DNA from: a bacterium
GTDB lineage: Bacteria; Bdellovibrionota; UBA1018
Direction of reading: 5' to 3'
Assembly (NCBI GenBank): GCA_019751945.1
Contig: JAIEMT010000016.1
Span: 62,001 to 126,000 of the forward strand
Length of the DNA: 64,000 nucleotides
In this document: positions 57,386 to 64,000 of the stretch, piece after piece
Numbering within the stretch: the stretch's first letter is position 1
Layout: each line of letters begins with the position of its first letter
Position numbers and translations under genes: made by a program
The notes under the pieces: generated by a model
The model's database searches: none
What the model was told of the DNA's origin: nothing
Seen by the model: only the letters and a program-made list of their open reading frames with translations

Positions 57386-57612
57386 TGGATATGCCGCCGA
57401 AACAAGTGCTTTTCGCCATGATCATTCAAGCTGTGATGATGGTGTTCACTCTCATGCTTCTGGTTCCACCACGTGCGATTGCGGATGGGAAGTCCCCACA
57501 GTGGCGTGCGGTTGTTCGCACCGGGGGCTGGGTAGCGCTTTGTCTGACATTTTGTTGGTCAGTGGTTTTAGGAATTGTTCTGGCCCTTCACCGGATGACT
57601 ATTTCCATTTAG
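57382..57612 (+). CDS. Small two-TM membrane protein, unknown
   Basis: 76 aa. Two hydrophobic segments, MIIQAVMMVFTLMLLV and GGWVALCLTFCWSVVLGIVLAL, joined by a short basic loop. ATG 57382 overlaps the engB stop; nearby Mets at 57385 and 57391 could also be starts. ldcA starts 8 nt downstream. No family recognised. Confidence 0.65.
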   Translation: MMDMPPKQVLFAMIIQAVMMVFTLMLLVPPRAIADGKSPQWRAVVRTGGWVALCLTFCWSVVLGIVLALHRMTISI

Positions 57613-57619
57613 GAACCGA

Positions 57620-58531
57620 ATGACCCGAAATACAAAGATCGGCATCGTAGCTCCTTCTTCTCGCGTTCCCCAAAAAGAATTGAAACAAGGTTTAGCTCGA
57701 TTGAAGGCGGCGGGGTATTCGCTCCAAGTTCATCCGCAGGTGAAAAAGAACCATTTATTTTTTGCGGGCAACGACACTCAGCGCGCTGCTGCTTTTTGGG
57801 AATATGCATTGAACCCGAAACTGCCGGTGCTTTGGTCGGCGCGGGGAGGTTGGGGGGCTGCGCGCATTCTTCCTCAGCTGGAAAAGTACACCCGCCAGAA
57901 TGGGATTCCTCCACGCAAATTATTGGTGGGGTACTCGGACACGACTTCGTTGCATGAATTTGTTCGGTCAGAGTGGGGATGGGTCACATTGCACGCACCG
58001 ATGCCGGGCCTCGGCGAGTTCACGCGGATGAAGGAAAAAGATTTTCGGAACATCTGCCAGTTTGTGGATGGCACTTGGGGCGCGAAGCAGTCTCAGTACA
58101 AAGTGAAGTTCTTGGGAGCAGCTCCGAAGTCGGCTATCGAAGGCGAGTTGGTGGGAGGAAATCTTTCGGTTTGGACTGCGCTCTTGGGAACGCCCTACGC
58201 TTCAAAAGCCTCAGGAAAAATTTTATTCTTTGAAGATGTGAGTGAAGCCTTTTACCGGATTGATCGCTTGCTCTACCAATGTTTGAGTTCTCGTTCGTTG
58301 GAAGGTGTGAAGGCGATTGTGCTGGGGACTTTTGAAGACTGTGGCGATCGCATCATGGCTCCGCAGAAAGCTCTGCGTGAAGTTTTCGGCGCCTTGGGTG
58401 CGGCGTTGGGAGTTCCGGTGGGCTATGGGTTAAAGGTGGGCCATGTTTCGGGGCAGACTCCGCTTCCGCTCGGCGGGCGGTATCGCTTGGAAAAAACGGG
58501 GCAGCTGGTTCTACAGAGTTGGGACTGGTAA
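57620..58531 (+). CDS. ldcA: LD-carboxypeptidase (S66 family)
   Basis: Removes terminal D-Ala from tetrapeptides for peptidoglycan recycling in the cytoplasm. 303 aa. S66 features: IGIVAPSS, VLWSARGGWGAARIL, the nucleophile region LVGYSDTTSLH, a Glu segment ILFFEDVSEAFY and His in LKVGHVSGQTPLPLG. No signal peptide. The MccF branch is an alternative in the same family. Confidence 0.9.
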   Translation: MTRNTKIGIVAPSSRVPQKELKQGLARLKAAGYSLQVHPQVKKNHLFFAGNDTQRAAAFWEYALNPKLPVLWSARGGWGAARILPQLEKYTRQNGIPPRKLLVGYSDTTSLHEFVRSEWGWVTLHAPMPGLGEFTRMKEKDFRNICQFVDGTWGAKQSQYKVKFLGAAPKSAIEGELVGGNLSVWTALLGTPYASKASGKILFFEDVSEAFYRIDRLLYQCLSSRSLEGVKAIVLGTFEDCGDRIMAPQKALREVFGALGAALGVPVGYGLKVGHVSGQTPLPLGGRYRLEKTGQLVLQSWDW

Positions 58532-58538
58532 GTTTTTT

Positions 58539-58624
58539 TGGTGCCGAAGGAGAGACTCGAACTCTCACACCCTTGCGGATACTGGATTTTGAGTCCAGCG
58601 CGTCTACCATTCCACCACTTCGGC
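58539..58624 (-). tRNA. tRNA-Leu (CAA)
   Basis: 86 nt including an encoded CCA (58541-58539). Acceptor GCCGAAG / CTTCGGC, D-arm region AATGGTAGACGC, anticodon stem CTGGA/TCCAG with loop CTCAAAA (anticodon CAA, reads UUG), long variable arm, T-arm with GTTCGAGTC. The sequence is close to E. coli tRNA-Leu(CAA). It converges with ldcA, ending 8 nt from its stop. Confidence 0.95.
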
Positions 58625-58643
58625 ACAAAGGGATAGGGCTGAG

Positions 58644-58672
58644 TTTTTAGCCGATTCCGGGACGGTTGTCTA
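58644..58672 (-). promoter_or_regulatory. Promoter of tRNA-Leu
   Basis: Minus strand: TAGACA (58672-58667), a 17-nt spacer, TAAAAA (58649-58644), followed by a G+C-rich discriminator (CTCAGCCC), as in stringently controlled tRNA promoters. Confidence 0.55.
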
Positions 58673-58700
58673 TTCCAAGCTGTTTTGCTAACAGGTCCGC

Positions 58701-59156
58701 ATGAAAATTTTTATCTTATTGGTTTTAGCTACTTCTCCTGCCAGGGCCTTGGATTACCAGGTGACGAAATGCAACACCCAGCCGGATTATCAAGGGAAGA
58801 TCGACCTTCCCGTCGGGCGGTCCACAGTGGGCTCCATCAGTGAAGCGATTTTTAGACGAGATAGCATTCCTTACGTCGGTTCAGAGGCTGGAATGAACTC
58901 GATCTTAGGAACTCCGACTGGGGACGATGCGATCGATGTTCTCTCCGACGAGGAAATGTTGGTTTATGGCTGGTGCTATGAAGTGGATGGGGTTCAGCCC
59001 TCCGCAATGCCGGGAGATTTTCTGCTCACTGGGAAGGAAAAACTCCTGCACTGGTTCTATGCTTCCAGTCATTATAAGGCAGGGGCGTGGTTGTCCTACT
59101 GCGATCCTGCGCATCTGAATAAGGCTCCACTGGGTTGCTCCGCGAATTTTAAATAG
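58701..59156 (+). CDS. Exported protein with DUF4430-like domain
   Basis: 151 aa; signal peptide MKIFILLVLATSPARA|LD. The C-terminal half has VYGWCYEVDGVQPSAMPGDF, LLHWFYASSHY and WLSYCDP, with a Cys early in the block and another at the end. The layout resembles DUF4430 (transcobalamin-C-like) proteins; moderate confidence only. Two of the five Cys could form a disulfide across the domain. Confidence 0.68.
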   Translation: MKIFILLVLATSPARALDYQVTKCNTQPDYQGKIDLPVGRSTVGSISEAIFRRDSIPYVGSEAGMNSILGTPTGDDAIDVLSDEEMLVYGWCYEVDGVQPSAMPGDFLLTGKEKLLHWFYASSHYKAGAWLSYCDPAHLNKAPLGCSANFK

Positions 59157-59211
59157 ATCCTATATATTAAAGTTGATAATTTTAGTTTTTTCGTGGTAGT
59201 CACAGCTTGTC

Positions 59212-60180
59212 GTGACACCTTATTTTCTGCTGGTTTTGGGCCTCTTTGTCCCACTGCTGGCCTATCCACAATCGAGTTCTGAAGGGCTGAGCTTAGCGCT
59301 CTTTGGCGATAGCCTTAGTACTTCCTTTCATCTGGATTCGAAGTGGAAGGTGCTTGTTCAGTCTCGGAGTTCCGGTTTGAAGGATCAGAACTGGTACCTC
59401 GACACTGATCCTTCCATGCAAAGTATTTTTAGCCTTACGGAACAGATCTCACAGCTTCTGGGGCAGCCGGTGGTTTCTTCCAATCTTTCCACCGTTGGTG
59501 CGTTTGTTCCGAATCTAGATATTCAACCGGGGATGAAGGAAAGCATTCTCGGATCTTCCTCTCTTGTTGAGCAAGTGGGCTCCGTCTTGAAGATGAGAAA
59601 GCTTCCCTCTTTGATTCTGAGTTGGGTGGGGCACAACAATCTCGACTATCGCAACTGGCAGGGAGTCACCGCTGCGAATCGACGCGCCCTTTTCGAGGCG
59701 CATGCTCAGAAGTTTGCCAAGGAGTATGTCCAAGATTTGGAGTCTTTGTTCGTACGGGCTGCGAGGGAAAAGGAGCGGTTAGCAATTCTGGTTCTGGGTC
59801 TGGTGAATTTCGAATCCTTTTTTGAGGCGAGATCCCGGATCGAGAAAGAACGAGTACCAGGAACTTATCCCTTTCTCGAGGAAAGTATGAAGGTGTTTCA
59901 GTCGATGGCGGTCGAATCTCGGGCAGGGATGGTGGAGTTGGCAACTCTCTTGAACCAGGAGCTCAGAATGGCAATTCAAAATCGAGCCAAGACTCTTCCT
60001 GAGAATATTCTTCTCATTTATTCGGATGCTCTAGCCGAAGTGGACCTTCATTTAAAAGAGACCTTGAGCTACGAGGATGCTTGGCATCCTTCTGCTCTGG
60101 GACATGGGATTTTTGCCAACGCTGTGTTCAGATCGAACGAATTTCAAAGCGGTGTCTTGCCGTTTCTACAAAGAAAATAA
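59212..60180 (+). CDS. Secreted SGNH/GDSL hydrolase
   Basis: 322 aa, GTG start, signal peptide (YFLLVLGLFVPLLAYPQ). Catalytic blocks: LFGDSLSTS (Ser), VGHNN (block III, with N in place of the usual N-D), DAWHPSALGH (Asp/His). Esterase or lipase activity on an unknown ester. It may use the T2SS for export. An A+T-rich intergenic stretch of 55 nt precedes it. Confidence 0.88.
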   Translation: MTPYFLLVLGLFVPLLAYPQSSSEGLSLALFGDSLSTSFHLDSKWKVLVQSRSSGLKDQNWYLDTDPSMQSIFSLTEQISQLLGQPVVSSNLSTVGAFVPNLDIQPGMKESILGSSSLVEQVGSVLKMRKLPSLILSWVGHNNLDYRNWQGVTAANRRALFEAHAQKFAKEYVQDLESLFVRAAREKERLAILVLGLVNFESFFEARSRIEKERVPGTYPFLEESMKVFQSMAVESRAGMVELATLLNQELRMAIQNRAKTLPENILLIYSDALAEVDLHLKETLSYEDAWHPSALGHGIFANAVFRSNEFQSGVLPFLQRK

Positions 60181-60186
60181 CTTCGC

Positions 60187-60576
60187 TTAAACGCAGTTGA
60201 TGGTCACCGTATGCGAATGAATTCCGCTGGTGGTCGATGCAATGGACACACCCTGATTTGCTTGCAGGCTAGTGAAGTGAGCCGCAGTGACTGTCACTGT
60301 GTGGGTGTGGCCGGAGCCATTGGCTGTCAGAGTGTACGTCTGTTGCGTTCCTGCAGTAACGTCGGCGAGGGGAACGGTAAGCGTGTGGTTCGGAGTGTGC
60401 CCTTCCGAAACGATGGTGGAGGTTCCGTTCGCCAGGCAATTGCCTCCATTGACGGCGCTGCCGGATCCGTCAGAAGAAGAGCTGGTTCCGCAGGCTTGAA
60501 AGAGGACCTGCGCCCCACTGATGGCGGCGAGTGCTCCGAGGACCTGCTTCAAAAAGTTTCTTCTCGCGGGCTTCAT
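60187..60576 (-). CDS. Tat-exported His-rich lipoprotein
   Basis: 129 aa. The N-terminus carries a twin-arginine motif (RRNFLKQVLG) and a lipobox (FQAC|GTSSSS, Cys 29), so it should be folded before export and then lipidated. The mature domain is Ser/Thr-rich with spaced histidines (SEGHTPNHTL, GSGHTHTVTVTAAHF, GIHSHTVTINC), a possible metal site. Convergent with the GDSL gene (6 nt apart). Confidence 0.75.
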   Translation of the reverse strand: MKPARRNFLKQVLGALAAISGAQVLFQACGTSSSSDGSGSAVNGGNCLANGTSTIVSEGHTPNHTLTVPLADVTAGTQQTYTLTANGSGHTHTVTVTAAHFTSLQANQGVSIASTTSGIHSHTVTINCV

Positions 60577-60687
60577 CTGACGCGCTGCTATCCCGGGTTT
60601 CTTAGCCTGTCAATGGTTCAGGTGGTGAAAGTTTCCTTCGGCAAAATCCATTGAATCCTCAGGGTCCCTGAGTTAAGCCAAAAGAGA

Positions 60688-61725
60688 ATGAAAAATTTCT
60701 CTTGGATCGTGTTGGGGGTTTCTTTTTCAACGACTTTTGCCATGGCCGCTCCGCCGGACGTTCGATGTCCGCAAGCGGTGGTGAATGACCAGATCGATAC
60801 AACGGTGCTGGAAAAGTGCATGTCGAATGAAGGGTTGCTCTTGGAAGTGCACGGAGCGGTTCCGGATAATTCGATCTACGTCGCGACTTATCGCGATCCG
60901 AATAACTTCTTTTTAAATCTCAACATGTCTTTGTTGGCGGGCTCAGCAGAAGTGAAGGCACTGCTTCCGACTCTACACCGCCATGATTTTATTTTGGTAA
61001 GGGGGGCTTTCGAGCCCGTGAAAGTTGCGCAGAAACATATTCGCGCAACGACCGTGGAAGTGGTCACGGCTTGGGACGGTTACAAGAGTTTGCCGCCCTA
61101 TGCTCGCGAAGTGATTTTGCCGGGCGATTTGTTGGGTAAGACTGAATTTATCGGCAAGGTGCACGCGCAACTGTCAGACGGAGAGATTCTGGTTCTCGAA
61201 TATAAAGATGCGGTGATTCCGCTCTTTGTTCAGGACAATTTGCGAACCTTCACCAAAGATCTGGCTCGGGGCGACAAGGTGAAGATTCACTATCAATTGC
61301 AATCCAAGCCCAAGCGTCCGCAGCACATGAATTTGGACGACTCGGTGAAAAACCCGGTGGAAGTCCTTCAAAGTGTCATGGCGATGCACGGAACGCAAAA
61401 GACGGTCGAAGGGACCTTGGTAATGTTCCCGAAGAGTCCGCAGGTGATTTTCAATGTCTTCGCTGTGAAGACGGACATCGGCGATGGTGTAGGGTTGATT
61501 TACACCTTGGTGAACTTTACGGATCCCGCTCTTTTCAAGCAGCTTCGTGAAAAGTGCCAAGCCAAGTGGGATCAAAACCTGAGCACCATTCGCAACGACC
61601 GTAACAAGATGGTAAACGATGCGATTCGTGTGAAAGTAACGGGCACCATTAATATGGTAGACCCGACGCAAGCAAACCCGCAGGTGCTTATCGATCAAGT
61701 CACGGACTTGCAGCTGACGCCGTAG
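60688..61725 (+). CDS. Exported protein, unknown
   Basis: 345 aa; signal peptide MKNFSWIVLGVSFSTTFAMA|AP. Mostly beta-rich, with two OB-fold-like stretches (EFIGKVHAQLSDGEILVLEY; DKVKIHYQLQSKPKR). Two early cysteines (VRCPQAV, EKCMSNE). No family recognised. Only 3 nt separate it from the convergent lipoprotein gene. Confidence 0.7.
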   Translation: MKNFSWIVLGVSFSTTFAMAAPPDVRCPQAVVNDQIDTTVLEKCMSNEGLLLEVHGAVPDNSIYVATYRDPNNFFLNLNMSLLAGSAEVKALLPTLHRHDFILVRGAFEPVKVAQKHIRATTVEVVTAWDGYKSLPPYAREVILPGDLLGKTEFIGKVHAQLSDGEILVLEYKDAVIPLFVQDNLRTFTKDLARGDKVKIHYQLQSKPKRPQHMNLDDSVKNPVEVLQSVMAMHGTQKTVEGTLVMFPKSPQVIFNVFAVKTDIGDGVGLIYTLVNFTDPALFKQLREKCQAKWDQNLSTIRNDRNKMVNDAIRVKVTGTINMVDPTQANPQVLIDQVTDLQLTP

Positions 61726-61728
61726 TTT

Positions 61729-62127
61729 TTAAATTCCCGGAGCTTTCACGTCATCGGGACCTGCTTCAGGTGCCCCCGATTCAATCCAAGCCGCCAGGGC
61801 TTCTAAATCCTTTTTGCCAGGTTTGTTTGGACCTCTGGGCATGGACTTGGCGATAAAGACGGCCACGCGAATGGCATCCAGTTCAGAAGCAATTCCGTCG
61901 TAAGTTTCAAAGTTGGTGTGACAGAAGGTGCAATACTTGCCGAAGAAGTCGCGCTGAACGTCTTTGTACATCACTTTGCCTAAGAGTTCGGGTGGAGGAA
62001 TGATTTCCGCATATGGAAATTTTTCCACCGTACCGTCGCCCTTGGATTTTCGATAATTACAGCCGTTGAGAACAATGGCTGCGGTTAAGACACCTGCGAC
62101 AATGACAATTCCCCTGAGTGTTGTCAT
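61729..62127 (-). CDS. Lipoprotein with a c-type cytochrome CxxCH motif
   Basis: 132 aa. Lipobox VLNGC|NYRKS (Cys 23). One haem-binding motif KYCTFCHTN, then SMPRGPNKPGK, where a distal Met ligand is possible, and LEALAAWIESGAPE: the mono-haem layout of cytochrome c, or a haem-binding DUF. Divergent from the clan CD-like gene at 62238; 110 nt lie between them. Confidence 0.82.
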   Translation of the reverse strand: MTTLRGIVIVAGVLTAAIVLNGCNYRKSKGDGTVEKFPYAEIIPPPELLGKVMYKDVQRDFFGKYCTFCHTNFETYDGIASELDAIRVAVFIAKSMPRGPNKPGKKDLEALAAWIESGAPEAGPDDVKAPGI

Positions 62128-62192
62128 CTGATCCCTCTTATTTCCCCAAGAACTGCTTAACCAAAGGGGCGCAAAAATGCAAAATTCGGGAT

Positions 62193-62221
62193 TTGACTGG
62201 CATAACGCGCACTGGTAAGTC
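62193..62221 (+). promoter_or_regulatory. Sigma-70-type promoter of the 62238 gene
   Basis: TTGACT at 62193-62198, a 17-nt spacer, TAAGTC at 62216-62221. The start near 62228 leaves about 10 nt of leader, with GAGG near 62229 as a ribosome binding site. Confidence 0.5.
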
Positions 62222-62237
62222 GCGACGCGAGGTAGAT

Positions 62238-63653
62238 ATGACAGGTTTCAAAACGCGGCGGCTTTTGGCTCTGGGTTTGGCTTTTGCGTTAGTGAGTTTT
62301 GGGATTTCCACGGACTCCTTTTCGGCAGGGGCGAAGAAAAGAAAGTCTGCCTACCCGCGAAAACTTTTGACCGCTCCAACAACAGCGAAAGAAACGGTCA
62401 TCTCCCTCACTTCAGTCGAAATGCATTTTGAATTCGATGCCGAGTTTGAAACCAGTTTAGAAGATGGTGCGAAATCGACCATCGACCTCGCCATTCAAAA
62501 TCACTATCAACACCTCTTAGGATATTTTCAGAATCGGAAGGTGGTGGAAGATTTCGGGATCAGCTTCGCCCTTTCTCAAGGGGTGGCGATGCCGCGTTTG
62601 CCGTTGCTGGTGACGAACGTTCAAACAGAGAAGACGAATAAGAAAATATCTTACGCAGGCCAGGTAAGTAGAATTTCTTACCATGCTGCCGGCAGACTTC
62701 TGGTTCACAAAGAGGCGTACGAACAGTTGAAGAAAGTGGGGGTCTGGAATGTGACCATGCCCTACGATCTGGATCATTATTACGACATCAAATGTACTTC
62801 GCCGGATTACACGGGCATTGAAGATTTCTGGTATTTCTACAACCCGTTCCGAAATGGCTGCCGCAAGCTGAACGACGTTCCGCTTGCGTTGCCAGTGACT
62901 TTGCATTTGAAAGACCTGGGGCAGCCGTCCGCGGATTTCAGCGCTGGTTTGAAGGAACTCCGCCTAGCACCAGGGAAGGACACGCTCAAAATTTACAGCG
63001 TCAACGGGTTTGCGGACGACGCTTCGGTTCGCGGCGATGAAGGTCGTAGATCATACGACGACATCAACAAGTACGTTGTGGAGAAGATGGGTTTTACGCA
63101 CGACGCGATGAGAAGTTCCAAACACGGCAATCGTCCGATGAATGTCTTTACGAAAGATTACGTTGTCGAAGGCCGGATGATTCGAGTGGAGATTCTGCGC
63201 CTGCTCGCAGATACGAGCATCGATAAGCCGAACATTACATTTGCGAAATTCTTTAAAGAAGCTGTCGAAGATGGCGATGTCATCATTTACGCCGGTCACA
63301 GCGGCTTGGGCGGAAATTTAGATTTTGAAAATCTGAATGCCAAACTTCGCGAAAACAAGATTGCACCGATTCAATTCAGTAAAACAAAGAAGCAGATTTA
63401 CTATCTAGATGGTTGCTCGAGCTACTCGTATTACCTCCTGCCATTTGGTCAGAAAAAGAAGGACGCTTCCAGAATCGACATTCTCACGAACGGCTTGGAG
63501 AGTTTGTTCGACAAGGAGTTTTACCTTCAAACCGCTTTCTATGAAGTCCTGGTGGACTTCAGTGAAGAAGATCCATCCTGGACTCGAGTCCTAGAACGAA
63601 TGGAAGCTAAAATGCAGGGGCAGACCTTTTTGCTAAATGTGGGCCCCCTCTAA
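62238..63653 (+). CDS. Exported protein with caspase-fold-like His/Cys dyad
   Basis: 471 aa, start at ATG 62238 (MTGFKTRRLLALGLAFALVS); an ATG at 62118 would add 40 residues. Signal peptide ends near TDSFSA. Residues 340-440 hold DVIIYAGHSGLGGN (His 354) and KQIYYLDGCSSYSYY (Cys 393), the strand-GH and strand-Cys pattern of clan CD peptidases (gingipain, caspase, CHAT). H-to-C spacing is 39, the same as in the protein at 25789. The first 300 residues are unassigned and may be a prodomain or substrate-binding region. A non-peptidase role is possible. Confidence 0.74.
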   Translation: MTGFKTRRLLALGLAFALVSFGISTDSFSAGAKKRKSAYPRKLLTAPTTAKETVISLTSVEMHFEFDAEFETSLEDGAKSTIDLAIQNHYQHLLGYFQNRKVVEDFGISFALSQGVAMPRLPLLVTNVQTEKTNKKISYAGQVSRISYHAAGRLLVHKEAYEQLKKVGVWNVTMPYDLDHYYDIKCTSPDYTGIEDFWYFYNPFRNGCRKLNDVPLALPVTLHLKDLGQPSADFSAGLKELRLAPGKDTLKIYSVNGFADDASVRGDEGRRSYDDINKYVVEKMGFTHDAMRSSKHGNRPMNVFTKDYVVEGRMIRVEILRLLADTSIDKPNITFAKFFKEAVEDGDVIIYAGHSGLGGNLDFENLNAKLRENKIAPIQFSKTKKQIYYLDGCSSYSYYLLPFGQKKKDASRIDILTNGLESLFDKEFYLQTAFYEVLVDFSEEDPSWTRVLERMEAKMQGQTFLLNVGPL

Positions 63654-63669
63654 AAATAGGAGAAGCAAA

Positions 63670-64000
63670 ATGACGAAGTATGTGTGGATGTTGGTTTTGG
63701 GCTTAGGGAGTGTTCTTTCCTCGGCTCATGCATCGGAAGATAAACTGATTTGTCGCCATGACTACTATAAGGACTGGAATAATCCTCTTTTAGTGGCCCG
63801 GATTGGACACGGAGAGGTGCTGAAGGACATTCAGATGACCTTCAACAAAACTTGGAACAACTATTTTGTAAATAGCACTTCCGGAAAAGGGGATCTCAAA
63901 GCGGTTCGAAAAAGTACGATCAGTGCTCCGGATGGGGAACTCGGTCCGCAGGCGCTTTCTTCGAGATCTCCCTATAACCAGGGTCGGCACGAAAATATGA
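63670..64000 (+). CDS. Exported protein, partial at right edge
   Basis: ATG at 63670 with AGGAGAAG before it; 110 codons in view and open to the right edge. Signal peptide: VWMLVLGLGSVLSSAHA|SE. The start lies 17 nt after the previous stop, so it is probably in the same operon as the caspase-like gene. No family recognised. Confidence 0.68.
   Translation, partial: MTKYVWMLVLGLGSVLSSAHASEDKLICRHDYYKDWNNPLLVARIGHGEVLKDIQMTFNKTWNNYFVNSTSGKGDLKAVRKSTISAPDGELGPQALSSRSPYNQGRHENM

Overview
The window looks like chromosomal sequence from a Gram-negative bacterium with balanced base composition. A secretin-based type II secretion system (T2SS), many lipoproteins and signal-peptide proteins, an LD-carboxypeptidase, a CarD/CdnL regulator and an orphan FliL-like protein would suit a Bdellovibrio-like or other former delta-proteobacterial lineage. 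That placement is inference: there is no rRNA or taxonomic marker here. Gene density is high, with many 4-nt ATGA-type overlaps. I see no CRISPR array, prophage or transposase.

Layout. (1) 1-12312, minus strand: a near-complete T2SS operon in the order gspC-D-E-F-G-H-I-J-K-L, with gspL cut by the left edge. A sequence one mismatch from the sigma-54 consensus lies directly before gspC. (2) 12313-12939: the largest gene-poor stretch, with a 34-bp near-perfect inverted repeat and the carD promoter. (3) 12940-16433: carD-gltX-cysS. (4) 16446-21010: small secreted proteins, an M2 (ACE-like) metallopeptidase, a self-contained transcription unit for a 46-aa secreted peptide (promoter, leader hairpin, terminator), and two coupled membrane proteins. 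(5) 21031-33433: uvrB, a YyaL/DUF255 protein, secreted proteins, an unusual AMP-binding enzyme, a lipoprotein, zinc-ribbon proteins, a uvrC without its C-terminal HhH domain, a PBP4-type carboxypeptidase and a family-4 uracil-DNA glycosylase. (6) 33408-37342: NfeD protease, slipin, a membrane protein and a YcaQ-type DNA glycosylase. (7) 37362-45836: queA, tgt, yajC, secD, secF, recJ, with two genes inserted between queA and tgt. (8) 45909-48144: a secreted subtilase and a coiled-coil protein. (9) 48152-53537, minus: a BamE-like lipoprotein followed by accA-yicC-gmk-rel. (10) 53623-58624: FliL-like protein, a sigma-54 activator with its own sigma-54-like promoter, engB, ldcA and tRNA-Leu(CAA). 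(11) 58701-64000: mostly exported proteins, including a GDSL hydrolase, a Tat lipoprotein, a CxxCH lipoprotein and a caspase-fold-like protein.

How it fits together: SecDF/YajC and the Tat pathway deliver proteins to the periplasm, and the T2SS could export the subtilase, the M2 peptidase, the GDSL hydrolase and other signal-peptide proteins. Five DNA repair genes (uvrB, uvrC, family-4 UDG, ycaQ-like, recJ) lie within 25 kb. Points most worth following up: two unrelated-looking exported proteins that share a GH-x39-C pair like that of clan CD (caspase-fold) peptidases; the 46-aa two-cysteine peptide unit; the paired sigma-54-like promoters before gspC and before a sigma-54 activator gene; the 34-bp inverted repeat; and the shortened UvrC.
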